Shown here: piece by piece, positions 1-9,356 of the stretch
How the letters are laid out: each line of letters opens with the position of its first letter
Position numbering within the stretch: position 1 is the first letter of the stretch
From: Pseudomonas parasichuanensis
GTDB lineage: Bacteria > Pseudomonadota > Gammaproteobacteria > Pseudomonadales > Pseudomonadaceae
Assembly: GCF_021601385.1 (NCBI RefSeq)
Contig: NZ_BQHO01000003.1
Coordinates: forward strand, 186,001 to 250,000
Direction: 5' to 3'
Length of the DNA: 64,000 nucleotides
Position numbers and translations under genes: made by a program
The notes under the pieces: model-generated
The model's database searches: none
Seen by the model: only the letters and a program-made list of their open reading frames with translations
What the model was told of the DNA's origin: nothing

Positions 1-1
1 T

Positions 2-454
2 GCATTCAGCCTGTCCGGCGCCTACAACATCGGCGCACACACCTTCACCCTGGCCTACCAGAAAGTTACCGGTGACGGCGACTACGGCTATGGCGTGGAC
101 GGCGGCGGCACCATCTTCCTGGCCAACTCCATCGCCCGCTCCGACTTCAACGCCGAAGACGAGAAGTCCTGGCAGGCTCGCTACGACCTGAACTTCGCCG
201 AGTACGGCGTTCCAGGCCTGTCGTTCATGACCCGTTATGTCCGTGGTACCGGTGCCAACGTTGCCGGCACCGACAACGGCAAGGAATGGGAACGCGACGT
301 GGACATCAAGTACGTCCTGCAGGAAGGCCCGGCTAAAGACCTGAGCTTCCGCGTCCGTCAGGCCACCTACCGCTCCAGCGATGGCGTGTACTACGGTTCG
401 AGCTCGATCGACGAACTGCGCCTGATCGTCGAGTACCCGCTGAGCATCCTGTAA
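2..454 (+). CDS. oprD: OprD-family outer membrane porin, C-terminal part (cut by window start)
   Basis: The reading frame is open from the first bases and ends at TAA, giving about 150 residues. It shows the alternating polar/hydrophobic pattern of beta strands and ends in a hydrophobic strand with terminal Leu (VEYPLSIL), as in OprD-type substrate-specific porins for basic amino acids and related small molecules. The next gene is proS, the neighbour of oprD in other pseudomonads, which supports the call. The signal peptide and most of the barrel lie outside the window, so substrate specificity cannot be judged. A strong terminator follows. Confidence 0.8.
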   Translation, partial: AFSLSGAYNIGAHTFTLAYQKVTGDGDYGYGVDGGGTIFLANSIARSDFNAEDEKSWQARYDLNFAEYGVPGLSFMTRYVRGTGANVAGTDNGKEWERDVDIKYVLQEGPAKDLSFRVRQATYRSSDGVYYGSSSIDELRLIVEYPLSIL

Positions 455-485
455 GCCAGTGCTTGCAACGCTCTGCGAATGAAGG

Positions 486-509
486 AGCCCGGCCTAGGCC
501 GGGCTTTTT
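486..509 (+). terminator. Rho-independent terminator after the porin gene
   Basis: A perfect palindrome (AGCCCGGCC with GGCCGGGCT) is followed at once by a T run. It lies 32 bases after the porin stop codon. Confidence 0.9.
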
Positions 510-611
510 CATGGCTGACACAAACACACGCGTGCTGCATTCTGTACGCTTTCGTCTCGCCCCCGTACAATGCGGGGTCATTTCACATTCAGGCAATCGA
601 CACGGCTCACC

Positions 612-2327
612 ATGCGCACCAGTCAATATTTGCTCGCCACCCAAAAAGAAACCCCGGCAGATGCCGTGGTCATCAGCCACCAGCTCATGCTGCGCGCCGG
701 CATGATCCGCAAGCTGGCCTCCGGCCTGTACACCTGGCTGCCGATGGGCCTGCGGGTGATGCGCAAGGTCGAGGCCGTGGTCCGCGAGGAAATGAATGCC
801 GCCGGTGCCCTCGAAGTGCTGATGCCCAGCATCCAGCCCGCCGAACTGTGGCAGGAATCCGGCCGCTGGGAACAGTACGGCCCTGAGCTGCTGCGCCTGA
901 AGGACCGCCACAACCGTGATTTCTGCGTCGGTCCGACCCACGAAGAAGTCATCACCGACCTCGCACGCAACGAGCTGTCGAGCTACAAGCAGTTGCCGCT
1001 GAACATGTACCAGATCCAGACCAAGTTCCGTGACGAGATCCGTCCGCGCTTCGGCCTGATGCGTGGCCGCGAGTTCATCATGAAGGACGCCTACTCCTTC
1101 CATGCCGACCAGGCTTCCCTGCAGGAAACCTACGACCGCATGCACCTGGCCTACAGCAACATCTTTACCCGCCTGGGCCTGGACTTCCGTCCGGTGCAGG
1201 CCGACACCGGCTCCATCGGTGGCAGCTACTCCCACGAATTCCACGTGCTCGCCTCTTCCGGCGAAGACGACGTGATCTTCAGCGACAGCTCCGACTACGC
1301 CGCCAACATCGAGAAGGCCGAGGCCATCCCGCGCGAAACCGTGCGCCCTGCCCCGACCGAAGAGCTGCGCCTGGTCGACACCCCAGACGCCAAGACCATC
1401 GCGCAACTGGTGGAAAACTTCGGCCTGGCGATCGAGAAGACCGTCAAGACCCTGATCGTGCATGGCGCCGAAGAGGGCAAGCTGATCGCCCTGATCGTCC
1501 GTGGCGACCACGAACTCAACGAAATCAAGGCCACCAAGCTGGAACAGGTTGCCGAGCCACTGGTCATGGCCAGCGAAGCCGAATTGCGCGACGCCATCGG
1601 CGCCGGCGCGGGCTCGCTCGGCCCGCTGAACCTGCCACTGGAGTGCATCATCGACCGCTCGGTCGCCCTGATGAGCGACTTCGGCATCGGCGCCAACATC
1701 GACGACAAGCACTACTTCGGCGTGAACTGGGAGCGTGACCTGCCGGTTCCACAGGTCGCCGACCTGCGCAACGTCGTCGAAGGCGACCCGAGCCCGGACG
1801 GCCAAGGCACCCTGGTGATCAAGCGCGGCATCGAAGTCGGCCACATCTTCCAGCTCGGCACCAAGTACAGCGAGGCACTCAAGTGCCAGGTACTGGGCGA
1901 AAACGGCAAGCCGGTGGTGCTGTCGATGGGCTGCTATGGCATCGGCGTATCCCGCGTGGTCGCCGCCGCCATCGAGCAGAGCTACGACGACAAGGGCATC
2001 ATCTGGAACGACGCCCTGGCACCGTTCCAGATCGCCCTGGTACCGCTGCGCTACGAAACCGACGTGGTGCGCGAAGCCACCGACAAGCTGTACGCCGAAC
2101 TGACCGCCGCCGGTTTCGAAGTGCTGCTGGACGACCGTGACAAGAAAACCAGCCCCGGCATCAAGTTCGCCGACATGGAGCTGATTGGCATCCCGCACCG
2201 CATCGTCGTCAGCGATCGCGGCCTGGCTGAAGGCAACCTGGAATACAAGCACCGCACCGAGCAGGACGCCCAGGCGTTGCCGCTCAATGAAGTGCTGAGC
2301 TTCCTGCAGGCCCGTATCCGCCGCTGA
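612..2327 (+). CDS. proS: Prolyl-tRNA synthetase
   Basis: Class II aminoacyl-tRNA synthetase (571 residues) that charges tRNA-Pro with proline in the cytoplasm. The bacterial-type layout is visible: motif 2 ([18 protein letters not shown], about 138-155), a YbaK-like editing insertion between motifs 2 and 3 (about 220-400), motif 3 ([10 protein letters not shown], about 440-450) and a C-terminal anticodon-binding domain. The ATG at 612 begins [10 protein letters not shown], the usual N-terminus; the frame is open 14 codons further upstream but that part does not look conserved. Length fits the long ProS family. The gene sits between the porin and a lipoprotein gene, both on the same strand. 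Confidence 0.97.
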   Translation: MRTSQYLLATQKETPADAVVISHQLMLRAGMIRKLASGLYTWLPMGLRVMRKVEAVVREEMNAAGALEVLMPSIQPAELWQESGRWEQYGPELLRLKDRHNRDFCVGPTHEEVITDLARNELSSYKQLPLNMYQIQTKFRDEIRPRFGLMRGREFIMKDAYSFHADQASLQETYDRMHLAYSNIFTRLGLDFRPVQADTGSIGGSYSHEFHVLASSGEDDVIFSDSSDYAANIEKAEAIPRETVRPAPTEELRLVDTPDAKTIAQLVENFGLAIEKTVKTLIVHGAEEGKLIALIVRGDHELNEIKATKLEQVAEPLVMASEAELRDAIGAGAGSLGPLNLPLECIIDRSVALMSDFGIGANIDDKHYFGVNWERDLPVPQVADLRNVVEGDPSPDGQGTLVIKRGIEVGHIFQLGTKYSEALKCQVLGENGKPVVLSMGCYGIGVSRVVAAAIEQSYDDKGIIWNDALAPFQIALVPLRYETDVVREATDKLYAELTAAGFEVLLDDRDKKTSPGIKFADMELIGIPHRIVVSDRGLAEGNLEYKHRTEQDAQALPLNEVLSFLQARIRR

Positions 2328-2348
2328 TAAACCGTTGCGCGAGTGATC

Positions 2349-3302
2349 ATGTCCAAGCGAAGTACCTACACCCTGGGGGGCGCCGCACTGTGCGGCGCCC
2401 TGCTCCTCAGCGGCTGCGCCAACCAGATGTCCCAGCGCAGCGACCATGAAGAGCGCGTCGAGCGCAAGCTGCTCGAACACAGTCTGCAGATCGATGTCGG
2501 CGAGCCCAAGGTGATGGAGCTTCCGCAGCGGCGCGTGCGCATTCACGAACAGCAGCGTTTCGAAGTCACCGAGTTCGAAGTCACCCGCCGCTACGACCGC
2601 TATACGCCCTACCAGCCCTGGCGGGAGATCTACGAAATCCCGCTGGGCGCGGTTGCCGTGGTCGCCGGTGTTGGGGCCAACGTGGCCAACGTGTTCGCCC
2701 TCGGCAACCTGCCCGAGAGCATGACCCACGACTGGCTCAGCTATGGCATTGACGGACTCAACCCGTTCATGAACACGCCGTCCAACGGCCGCGCGCAACA
2801 GAACCTCGCTGGCATCAGCGAAGTCGAGAAAGGCAAGCGCGAAGAATTCACCAGCGTGCCCTGGAACGAGCGCCTGGTCGAGGTCAAGGCCGGCAAGATG
2901 ACCCACGAACTGACCACCGATAAAAACGGCGTTCTACGCCTGAACCTGCTCGACAGCCCGTTCTCCGAGCAGAACCTCAAGCACGTAGGCACCCTGCATT
3001 TGCAGGTGGTCGACGAGGACAACGGCGTGCGTGGCGATGCCAGCCTGCTGATCAGTGGCAACCTGCGCGGCAAGTTGCTGGAGGCACACGAGCTGATCTT
3101 CGATGACCTCGAAGACGACGATGTCGGGCAGTGGGTACATCGGGTCAAGCGCCTCTCGGAGCTAGGCCTGGAAGAAGAAGCCAGCGAGCTGGAGCAGAGC
3201 CTGATCGAGCTCACCCGCAACGATCCGGAGCTGCAGCAGGACTTCCTCAAGACCTTGACCAAGGAAACCGGCCGCCTGGTCGCCGACCCTGGTGCGCAAT
3301 AG
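2349..3302 (+). CDS. Conserved lipoprotein of unknown function
   Basis: The 317-residue protein starts with a short basic N-terminus, a hydrophobic stretch and the lipobox LLSGC, so it is very likely exported and lipidated at that Cys. A weak second hydrophobic segment (IPLGAVAVVAGVGANVANV, about 98-116) follows. The C-terminal third is acidic and helical. A GTG two codons upstream of the chosen ATG is an alternative start. It lies 21 bases after proS and may be co-transcribed with it. I do not recognise a named family; the same position downstream of proS holds an uncharacterised gene in other pseudomonads. A hairpin shared with convergent dinB follows. Confidence 0.8.
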   Translation: MSKRSTYTLGGAALCGALLLSGCANQMSQRSDHEERVERKLLEHSLQIDVGEPKVMELPQRRVRIHEQQRFEVTEFEVTRRYDRYTPYQPWREIYEIPLGAVAVVAGVGANVANVFALGNLPESMTHDWLSYGIDGLNPFMNTPSNGRAQQNLAGISEVEKGKREEFTSVPWNERLVEVKAGKMTHELTTDKNGVLRLNLLDSPFSEQNLKHVGTLHLQVVDEDNGVRGDASLLISGNLRGKLLEAHELIFDDLEDDDVGQWVHRVKRLSELGLEEEASELEQSLIELTRNDPELQQDFLKTLTKETGRLVADPGAQ

Positions 3303-3323
3303 TTAGCTTGACGCAATAACCGC

Positions 3324-3346
3324 AAGGGGCGCATATCGCGCCCCTT
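3324..3346. terminator. Hairpin between convergent lipoprotein and dinB genes
   Basis: AAGGGGCGC and GCGCCCCTT pair around a five-base loop. T-rich sequence lies on the plus-strand side and the dinB stop follows 6 bases later, so it may serve both directions. Confidence 0.75.
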
Positions 3347-3351
3347 CCTTA

Positions 3352-4416
3352 TTATTTGTCTTCGAACAGCTCCAGCTGTTCATGGGCACCGCGCAAATCG
3401 CGCAACCTTACCCCTACGCCCAGCAAGCGCACGGGCCTGGCTCCGCGCGCGAACGCCTGACTGAGCAACTGCCGATAACTCTCAAGGTCACGCCCTGCCC
3501 CCGCCTGTTCCAGGGTGGTCTGACTGAAGTCATGGAACTTCACCTTGACGAACGGCTTGTCGGGCCGATAGCTGCTATCCATCCGGGCAATCCGCTCATT
3601 CAGGCTGGCCAGCAGGTCGGGGAGTTTCTCCAGGCAACTGGACAGGTCCGGCAGGTCATGGTCGTAGGTGTTTTCCACGCTTACCGACTGGCGCCGGCTG
3701 TCATTTTGCACCGCACGCTCATCAATACCCCGCGCCAGCCCCCACAATCGCTCCCCGAAGCTGCCGAATTCACGAACCAACGCCAGGCGCGACCAGTCAC
3801 GCAAGGATAGGCAGGTATCGATGCCCAGCCGCGACAGCTTGTCCGCCGTGACCTTACCCACCCCGTGCAGGCGAGCGACCGGCAGCGCGGCAACGAACGT
3901 CTCCACCTGATCCGGCGTGATCACGAACAAACCGTTGGGCTTGCGCCAGTCACTGGCAATCTTGGCCAGGAACTTGTTCGGCGCCACGCCGGCAGACACC
4001 GTGATATGCAACTGCTGGGCGACACGCCTGCGGATATCTTCAGCGATACGCGTGGCACTGCCGGCAAACCACTGGCTGTCACTGACATCCAGATAAGCCT
4101 CGTCCAGCGACAAGGGCTCGATCAGCTCGGTGTAGTCGCGGAAAATCGCGTGTATCTCGCGCGAGGCTTCACGGTAGGCCTCGAAGCGCGGCTTGACGAT
4201 CTGCAGGTCCGGGCACAGCTTCATGGCATGCCCCGAAGACATCGCCGAGCGCACGCCATAGGCGCGCGCCTCATAATTGCAGGTGGCAATCACCCCACGC
4301 TGCCCAGGCTGCCCACCCACCGCCATGGGGCGCCCCACCAGGCGCGGGTCATCACGCATTTCTATGGCGGCGTAGAAGCAGTCACAGTCGACATGGATGA
4401 TCTTGCGCAAGGACAT
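3352..4416 (-). CDS. dinB: DNA polymerase IV (Y family)
   Basis: A 354-residue error-prone translesion polymerase. The N-terminus IIHVDCDCFYAAIE carries the first catalytic Asp and the steric-gate region; SLDEAYLDVS carries the second acidic pair; the helix-hairpin-helix segment (LHGVGKVTADKLSRLG) and the little-finger domain follow. The ATG at 4416 gives the usual MSLRKIIHVD start. Upstream in-frame ATGs at 4443 and 4485 are less likely because the LexA operator at 4432-4447 covers or follows them. The gene is convergent with the lipoprotein gene and is probably induced by DNA damage. Confidence 0.95.
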   Translation of the reverse strand: MSLRKIIHVDCDCFYAAIEMRDDPRLVGRPMAVGGQPGQRGVIATCNYEARAYGVRSAMSSGHAMKLCPDLQIVKPRFEAYREASREIHAIFRDYTELIEPLSLDEAYLDVSDSQWFAGSATRIAEDIRRRVAQQLHITVSAGVAPNKFLAKIASDWRKPNGLFVITPDQVETFVAALPVARLHGVGKVTADKLSRLGIDTCLSLRDWSRLALVREFGSFGERLWGLARGIDERAVQNDSRRQSVSVENTYDHDLPDLSSCLEKLPDLLASLNERIARMDSSYRPDKPFVKVKFHDFSQTTLEQAGAGRDLESYRQLLSQAFARGARPVRLLGVGVRLRDLRGAHEQLELFEDK

Positions 4417-4431
4417 GGACGACAGCCAGTA

Positions 4432-4447
4432 CTGTAAATTCATACAG
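4432..4447. promoter_or_regulatory. LexA (SOS) box of dinB
   Basis: CTGTAAATTCATACAG matches the CTGT-N8-ACAG LexA operator exactly and lies 15 bases upstream of the dinB start. Confidence 0.9.
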
Positions 4448-4579
4448 ATAGTACCCCAACCCCCATCGACGGAGACAGCCTGCACACGACAATCGGCCTG
4501 GAACCCCCGCCAATACTGAGCCTGGCGTCAATTTGGCACGCTAAGAGTCTGAACGGGAAAGGTTTTTTTGATTTAAATG

Positions 4580-4607
4580 TTGACATCGGGAAGGAATTCC
4601 GTAGAAT
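4580..4607 (+). promoter_or_regulatory. Promoter of initiator tRNA copy 1
   Basis: TTGACA at 4580-4585 and TAGAAT at 4602-4607 are separated by 16 bases. The -10 ends 13 bases before the tRNA. Confidence 0.85.
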
Positions 4608-4620
4608 TCGATCTCACAGG

Positions 4621-4697
<77 letters not shown>

Positions 4698-4703
4698 GAT
4701 TCA

Positions 4704-4739
4704 ATAAAAAAGGCCACTGTTTCGACAGTGGCCTTTTTT
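4704..4739 (+). terminator. Terminator of initiator tRNA copy 1
   Basis: AAAAAGGCCACTG pairs with CAGTGGCCTTTTT around a short loop. The same hairpin follows copy 2. Confidence 0.9.
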
Positions 4740-4796
4740 ATTGAGCTGTGAAAAGCATCGCGGAAACCCACGTAAAGAATATCGAACATTTAATGC

Positions 4797-4824
4797 TTGA
4801 CAGCTTGCTGGTAATCCGTAAAAT
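4797..4824 (+). promoter_or_regulatory. Promoter of initiator tRNA copy 2
   Basis: TTGACA at 4797-4802 and TAAAAT at 4819-4824, again with a 16-base spacer. Confidence 0.85.
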
Positions 4825-4836
4825 GCGCCCCTCTGA

Positions 4837-4913
<77 letters not shown>

Positions 4914-4921
4914 GATTCTAG

Positions 4922-4952
4922 AAAGGCCACTGTTTCGACAGTGGCCTTTTTT
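4922..4952 (+). terminator. Terminator of initiator tRNA copy 2
   Basis: AAAGGCCACTG pairs with CAGTGGCCTTT, followed by a T run. It is nearly identical to the terminator of copy 1. Confidence 0.9.
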
Positions 4953-5004
4953 ATTGCCCGTGCTCTGGCATACGGAAAATTTTAGCTAAATCAGGCATTT
5001 ACGC

Positions 5005-5032
5005 TTGACAAGCATTCGATAATCCGTAAAAT
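5005..5032 (+). promoter_or_regulatory. Promoter of initiator tRNA copy 3
   Basis: TTGACA at 5005-5010 and TAAAAT at 5027-5032 with a 16-base spacer. The sequence around the -10 (AATCCGTAAAAT) is shared with copy 2. Confidence 0.85.
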
Positions 5033-5044
5033 TCGCACCACTGA

Positions 5045-5121
<77 letters not shown>

Positions 5122-5131
5122 TATTCGTCAG

Positions 5132-5170
5132 AACAAGCCCCGCCTATCGAAAGATAGTGCGGGGCTTGTT
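5132..5170 (+). terminator. Terminator of initiator tRNA copy 3
   Basis: AACAAGCCCCGC pairs with GCGGGGCTTGTT, and an inner CTATC/GATAG stem closes a GAAA tetraloop. There is no long T run, so strength is uncertain. Confidence 0.75.
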
Positions 5171-5384
5171 GCATTCAGGCCTATCGTTCTCAACCACCCA
5201 GGCCAAGCGCAGCGCGCATCCCGCTTCCCCCGCCCCTGCTCCACATAGCTGAATGAACTATCTTTAACTATCCTGAAACAGATTAACTACATGGGCCGGA
5301 GTAATATCTGGACACGTTTTTCCAAAGGGACTTTCACTTGGCCGTAGCTTGCTTTCACCTCGCGCTGACCGCACGGGGCACCCC

Positions 5385-8027
5385 ATGACCGCCCCCACTC
5401 CCGAAACCCAGGCACCGCTGACTGCGGCCTTGCCTACGGCTGCGCAACGCCTGCCTTGGCTGGAACGCCTGAGCAAGTACCGCCAACCCTTGGGCCTGGC
5501 GCTGACCCTGGTGCTGTTCGCCATGGGCCTGATTGCCTGCCGCCACCTGTTGAGCGAACTGGACATCTACGCGCTGCATGACGCCATGCTCAGCGTGCCG
5601 TCCCACGCCTTGCTCGGGGCGCTGCTAGCCACCGCAGTCGGTTTCCTGATTTTGCTGGGCTACGAATGGTCAGCCAGCCGCTTCGCGGCCGTGCAGTTGC
5701 CGCCGCGCACCCTGATACTGGGTGGCTTCAGCGCCTTCGCGATTGGCAATGCCATCGGCCTGTCGATGCTCTCCGGTGGCTCGGTACGTTATCGTCTGTA
5801 TGCCCGCCAAGGGCTGAGCGCTGCTGAAGTCGCGCGCATGACCGTGTTCGCCAGCCTCTCGCTGGGCTGTGCGCTGCCGCCGCTGGCGGCTCTGGCCACC
5901 CTTAGCAACCTGCCGGCAGCCGCCACTGCATTGCGCCTGCCTGCGCCGCTGCTGGGCGGCATTGCCGTGGCGGTCCTGGTCATGACCGCTGCGCTGGTGA
6001 TGGGCCTGTACCGTCGCCGCCTGGCCGAGCAACCGCTCAAGGACAGCCTGCTGGTTCAGTTCGGCCGCCGCACCCTGCGCCTGCCGAGCGCTCGCCTGGC
6101 CGGCCTGCAACTGCTGATCACCGCGCTGGACGTTGCCGCCGCCGCCACCGTGCTGTACCTGCTGCTGCCGGAAGCGCCGCCTTTCGGTGCCTTCGTACTG
6201 GTCTATCTGCTGGCACTCGCTGCAGGCGTGCTCAGCCACGTACCGGGCGGTGTCGGTGTATTCGAGGCGATCCTGCTAGCCGCCTTTGCCAACCAGCTGG
6301 GTGCCGCACCACTTGCTGCCGCGCTGCTGCTGTACCGCCTGATCTACGTGGTACTGCCGCTGCTGTTGGCTTGCGTACTGCTGTTGGCCAACGAAGCGCG
6401 TCGCCTGCTGTTCGCCCAGCAAGCCATCCGCGCAGCTTCCGGGCTGGCCGCACCGGTTCTGGCAATCCTGGTATTCCTCTCCGGTGTGGTGCTGCTGTTC
6501 TCCGGCGCCACCCCCGAAATCGACAGCCGCCTGGAACACATGGGCTTCCTGATCCCCCACCGGCTGATCGATGCGTCGCACTTCGGCGCCAGCCTCATCG
6601 GCGTACTGTGCCTGCTGCTGGCCCAGGGCCTGCGCCGCCGCCTGTCAGCTGCCTGGCTGCTGACCACCGTACTGCTGCTGGTAGGTGCAGTCCTGTCGCT
6701 GCTCAAGGGCTTTGACTGGGAAGAGGCCACGCTCATGTGCCTCACCGCCGCCCTGCTGGCACTGTTCCGCCGTTCGTTCTATCGCCCCAGCCGGCTGCTC
6801 GAACTGCCATTCTCGCCGGTATACCTGGTGGCCAGCGCGTGCGTGGTCGGTGCCTCGATCTGGCTGCTGCTGTTCGCCTATCAGGACGTCCCCTACACCC
6901 ACAAACTCTGGTGGCAGTTCACCCTCGATGCCGATGCCCCACGTGGACTGCGCGCGGCCATGGGCAGTGCAGTACTGCTGGTGATCGTCGCCCTGACCTG
7001 GCTGCTGCGCACCGCCCGCCCGGTGATCCATCTGCCCACCGAAGACGAACTGCAGCGCGCCAACCGCATCCTGCTGGCCTCCGACCAGCCCGACGGCGGC
7101 CTGGCGCTGACCGGCGACAAGGCGCTGTTGTTCCACCCCAGCGACGACGCCTTCCTCATGTACGCCCGCCGTGGCCGCAGCCTGGTGGCCTTGTACGACC
7201 CGATCGGCCCGGCCCAGGAGCGCGCCGAAATGATCTGGCAGTTCCGCGACCTGTGCGACCTGCACCATGCCCGCCCGGTGTTCTACCAGGTGCGCGCGGA
7301 GAACCTGCCGTTCTACATGGACATTGGCCTGACCGCGATCAAGCTCGGCGAAGAAGCCCGCGTCGACCTGCGCCGCTTCGACCTCGAAGCCAAGGGCAAG
7401 GAGATGAAGGACCTGCGCTATACCTGGAACCGCGGCGGGCGCGACGGCCTGGCCCTTGAGGTCCACGAGCCCGGCCAGGCGCCGCTGGCGGAGCTCAAGG
7501 AAATCTCCGATGCCTGGCTCGAAGGCAAGAACGTGCGTGAAAAAGGCTTCTCGCTCGGCCGCTTCAGCCCCGAGTACCTGCAGCATTTTCGCATCGCGCT
7601 GATCCGCTTCCAGGGCCGCCCGGTGGCCTTTGCCAACTTGCTGGAAACCCACAGCAACGAGCTGGCCAGCCTGGACCTGATGCGCGCCCACCCGGACGCG
7701 CCGAAGCTGACCATGGAATTCATGATGGTTGGCCTGATCCTTCACTACAAGAGCCATGACTATGGCCGTTTCAGCCTGGGGATGGTCCCCCTTTCCGGCT
7801 TGCAGCCGCGGCGCGGAGCACCCTTGACCCAACGCCTGGGTTCGATGGTGTTCCAGCGTGGCGAGCAGCTGTACAACTTCCAGGGCCTGCGGCGCTTCAA
7901 GGACAAGTTCCAGCCGGACTGGGAACCCCGTTACATGGCCGTGCCGGCCGGGCTCGACCCGCTTGTGGCACTGGCTGATACCGCCGCCCTGATCGCTGGT
8001 GGCCTGACTGGATTGGTGAAACGTTGA
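5385..8027 (+). CDS. mprF: MprF-type aminoacyl-phosphatidylglycerol synthase/flippase
   Basis: An 880-residue inner-membrane enzyme. About 13-14 hydrophobic segments fill residues 30-545 (flippase part), followed by a soluble DUF2156 transferase domain (about 550-860) that moves an amino acid from aminoacyl-tRNA to phosphatidylglycerol. This lowers membrane negative charge and helps resist cationic peptides. The ATG at 5385 is chosen; an upstream start in the same frame is possible. The stop overlaps the next start (TGATG), so the two genes are translationally coupled. In P. aeruginosa the equivalent pair makes and removes alanyl-phosphatidylglycerol. Whether the donor here is alanine or lysine cannot be read from sequence alone. 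Confidence 0.92.
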   Translation: MTAPTPETQAPLTAALPTAAQRLPWLERLSKYRQPLGLALTLVLFAMGLIACRHLLSELDIYALHDAMLSVPSHALLGALLATAVGFLILLGYEWSASRFAAVQLPPRTLILGGFSAFAIGNAIGLSMLSGGSVRYRLYARQGLSAAEVARMTVFASLSLGCALPPLAALATLSNLPAAATALRLPAPLLGGIAVAVLVMTAALVMGLYRRRLAEQPLKDSLLVQFGRRTLRLPSARLAGLQLLITALDVAAAATVLYLLLPEAPPFGAFVLVYLLALAAGVLSHVPGGVGVFEAILLAAFANQLGAAPLAAALLLYRLIYVVLPLLLACVLLLANEARRLLFAQQAIRAASGLAAPVLAILVFLSGVVLLFSGATPEIDSRLEHMGFLIPHRLIDASHFGASLIGVLCLLLAQGLRRRLSAAWLLTTVLLLVGAVLSLLKGFDWEEATLMCLTAALLALFRRSFYRPSRLLELPFSPVYLVASACVVGASIWLLLFAYQDVPYTHKLWWQFTLDADAPRGLRAAMGSAVLLVIVALTWLLRTARPVIHLPTEDELQRANRILLASDQPDGGLALTGDKALLFHPSDDAFLMYARRGRSLVALYDPIGPAQERAEMIWQFRDLCDLHHARPVFYQVRAENLPFYMDIGLTAIKLGEEARVDLRRFDLEAKGKEMKDLRYTWNRGGRDGLALEVHEPGQAPLAELKEISDAWLEGKNVREKGFSLGRFSPEYLQHFRIALIRFQGRPVAFANLLETHSNELASLDLMRAHPDAPKLTMEFMMVGLILHYKSHDYGRFSLGMVPLSGLQPRRGAPLTQRLGSMVFQRGEQLYNFQGLRRFKDKFQPDWEPRYMAVPAGLDPLVALADTAALIAGGLTGLVKR

Positions 8028-9319
8028 TGATCCGACGCTATTGGCTGTACGTACTGATTCCCCTGCTGCTGGCCGCCCTGGCCGGTGGCGTGGCCTTCTG
8101 GCTTTGGACCCGCCCTGCCCCAGAGGCACGCCTGGACCATCTTACCCTGGGTGAGGGCAGCAGCCTGACCCGTGCCACCCCTGGCGTACACGCCAAGGCC
8201 CGGGTAGCCATCGGCGTGCCGCAGGACCAGGCCTTGAGCGACAAGCAGCTGCTGGACCTGAGCCAGGCCGGTGAAGCCCAGCTGGTGCAGGTAATCCTGC
8301 CGCCGGCCGACTGCGGCAAGCAAAAGGCAGCCATGGATGAGGCGCTGGCCCAGCTGTCCGACAAACCCACCGTGGTCGCCGGCATCGGCCCCGGCGCCGC
8401 CCAGGCTTGGCGCTGGCTGGCCACACAGAATGATGACAAGGCCCGTGCCATCTCGGTGGACTTCACCCTCGAGCAACCGGGCTGTCAGGCTGAGCTGCCA
8501 AAATCCGCGGCCCACGGCCACTGGAGCGTGGCCTGGAACGATAACCCGGACGATGCCAGTGCCGCCTTCGTGCGCGACCAGGCCAACGCCGAGACCAGCA
8601 TTGCCGACTACGACATCCACCTGCCCCAGGTACTCAAGGCCCAGCTCACGCAAGCCTTGGTCGGCCAGGACGGCAATGCCCTGGCGATCCCGGTAGTGGA
8701 AGTACCCGCCGGGCAGACCACCGACACTGTCACCCTGTTCCTCTCCGGTGACGGTGGCTGGCGCGACCTGGACCGCGACGTCGCCGGCGAGATGGCCAAG
8801 CTCGGCTTCCCGGTGGTGGGCATCGACACCCTGCGCTACTACTGGCAGCACAAGACGCCGGAACAGAGCGCCGCCGACCTCTCCGAGCTGATGCAGCACT
8901 ACCGCCAGAAATGGGGCACCAAGCGCTTCGTGCTGACCGGCTATTCGTTCGGCGCCGACGTACTGCCGGCTATCTACAACCGCCTGCCCGAAGAGGACCA
9001 GAAGCGCATCGATGCCGTGATCCTGCTGGCCTTCGCCCGCAGCGGCAGCTTCGAGATCGAGGTCGAGGGCTGGTTGGGCAAGGAAGGCCAGGAAGCCCCG
9101 ACCGGGCAAGAGATGGCCAAGCTGCCCGCCGCCAAGGTGGTGTGCGTGTACGGTGTCGAGGAAACCGACGAAAGCGGCTGCACCGACAAGACTGCCGTGG
9201 GCGAGCGCATGAAGCTGCCCGGCGGCCACCACTTCGACGAGAACTACCCGGCACTGGCCAAGCGCCTGATCAACGAGATCGAGACCCGCCAGGGGAAGTC
9301 CAGCGTCGCTGAGAAGTGA
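8027..9319 (+). CDS. AcvB/VirJ-family serine hydrolase, probable aminoacyl-phosphatidylglycerol hydrolase
   Basis: A 430-residue protein with an N-terminal membrane anchor (about 6-26) and the rest probably periplasmic. The C-terminal half has a lipase-type nucleophile elbow GYSFGAD (Ser near 306), an Asp candidate further on and a late His in GGHHFDE, as in the AcvB/VirJ family. Its start overlaps the synthase stop by one base. The homologous gene in P. aeruginosa removes the amino acid from alanyl-phosphatidylglycerol, so the pair would set the level of modified lipid. A TTG one codon upstream is an alternative start. A terminator separates it from convergent kup. Confidence 0.85.
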   Translation: MIRRYWLYVLIPLLLAALAGGVAFWLWTRPAPEARLDHLTLGEGSSLTRATPGVHAKARVAIGVPQDQALSDKQLLDLSQAGEAQLVQVILPPADCGKQKAAMDEALAQLSDKPTVVAGIGPGAAQAWRWLATQNDDKARAISVDFTLEQPGCQAELPKSAAHGHWSVAWNDNPDDASAAFVRDQANAETSIADYDIHLPQVLKAQLTQALVGQDGNALAIPVVEVPAGQTTDTVTLFLSGDGGWRDLDRDVAGEMAKLGFPVVGIDTLRYYWQHKTPEQSAADLSELMQHYRQKWGTKRFVLTGYSFGADVLPAIYNRLPEEDQKRIDAVILLAFARSGSFEIEVEGWLGKEGQEAPTGQEMAKLPAAKVVCVYGVEETDESGCTDKTAVGERMKLPGGHHFDENYPALAKRLINEIETRQGKSSVAEK

Positions 9320-9326
9320 AATGAAA

Positions 9327-9349
9327 AAGGGGCCGCTATGCGGCCCCTT
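9327..9349. terminator. Terminator between convergent virJ-like gene and kup
   Basis: AAGGGGCCGC and GCGGCCCCTT pair around a TAT loop. A-rich sequence lies on the left, giving T-rich tails for minus-strand transcripts. Confidence 0.8.
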
Positions 9350-9356
9350 GCAGTTT

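Noticed and set aside
333-2906. 857-codon minus-strand open frame opposite proS
   Set aside because: High-GC shadow of proS and its neighbour; composition is His/Asp/Ala/Val-rich with no family features, and proS is certain on the other strand.
3352-4485. Longer dinB start at 4485 or 4443
   Set aside because: The LexA operator at 4432-4447 would lie inside the coding region or over the start; the 4416 start gives the usual N-terminus.
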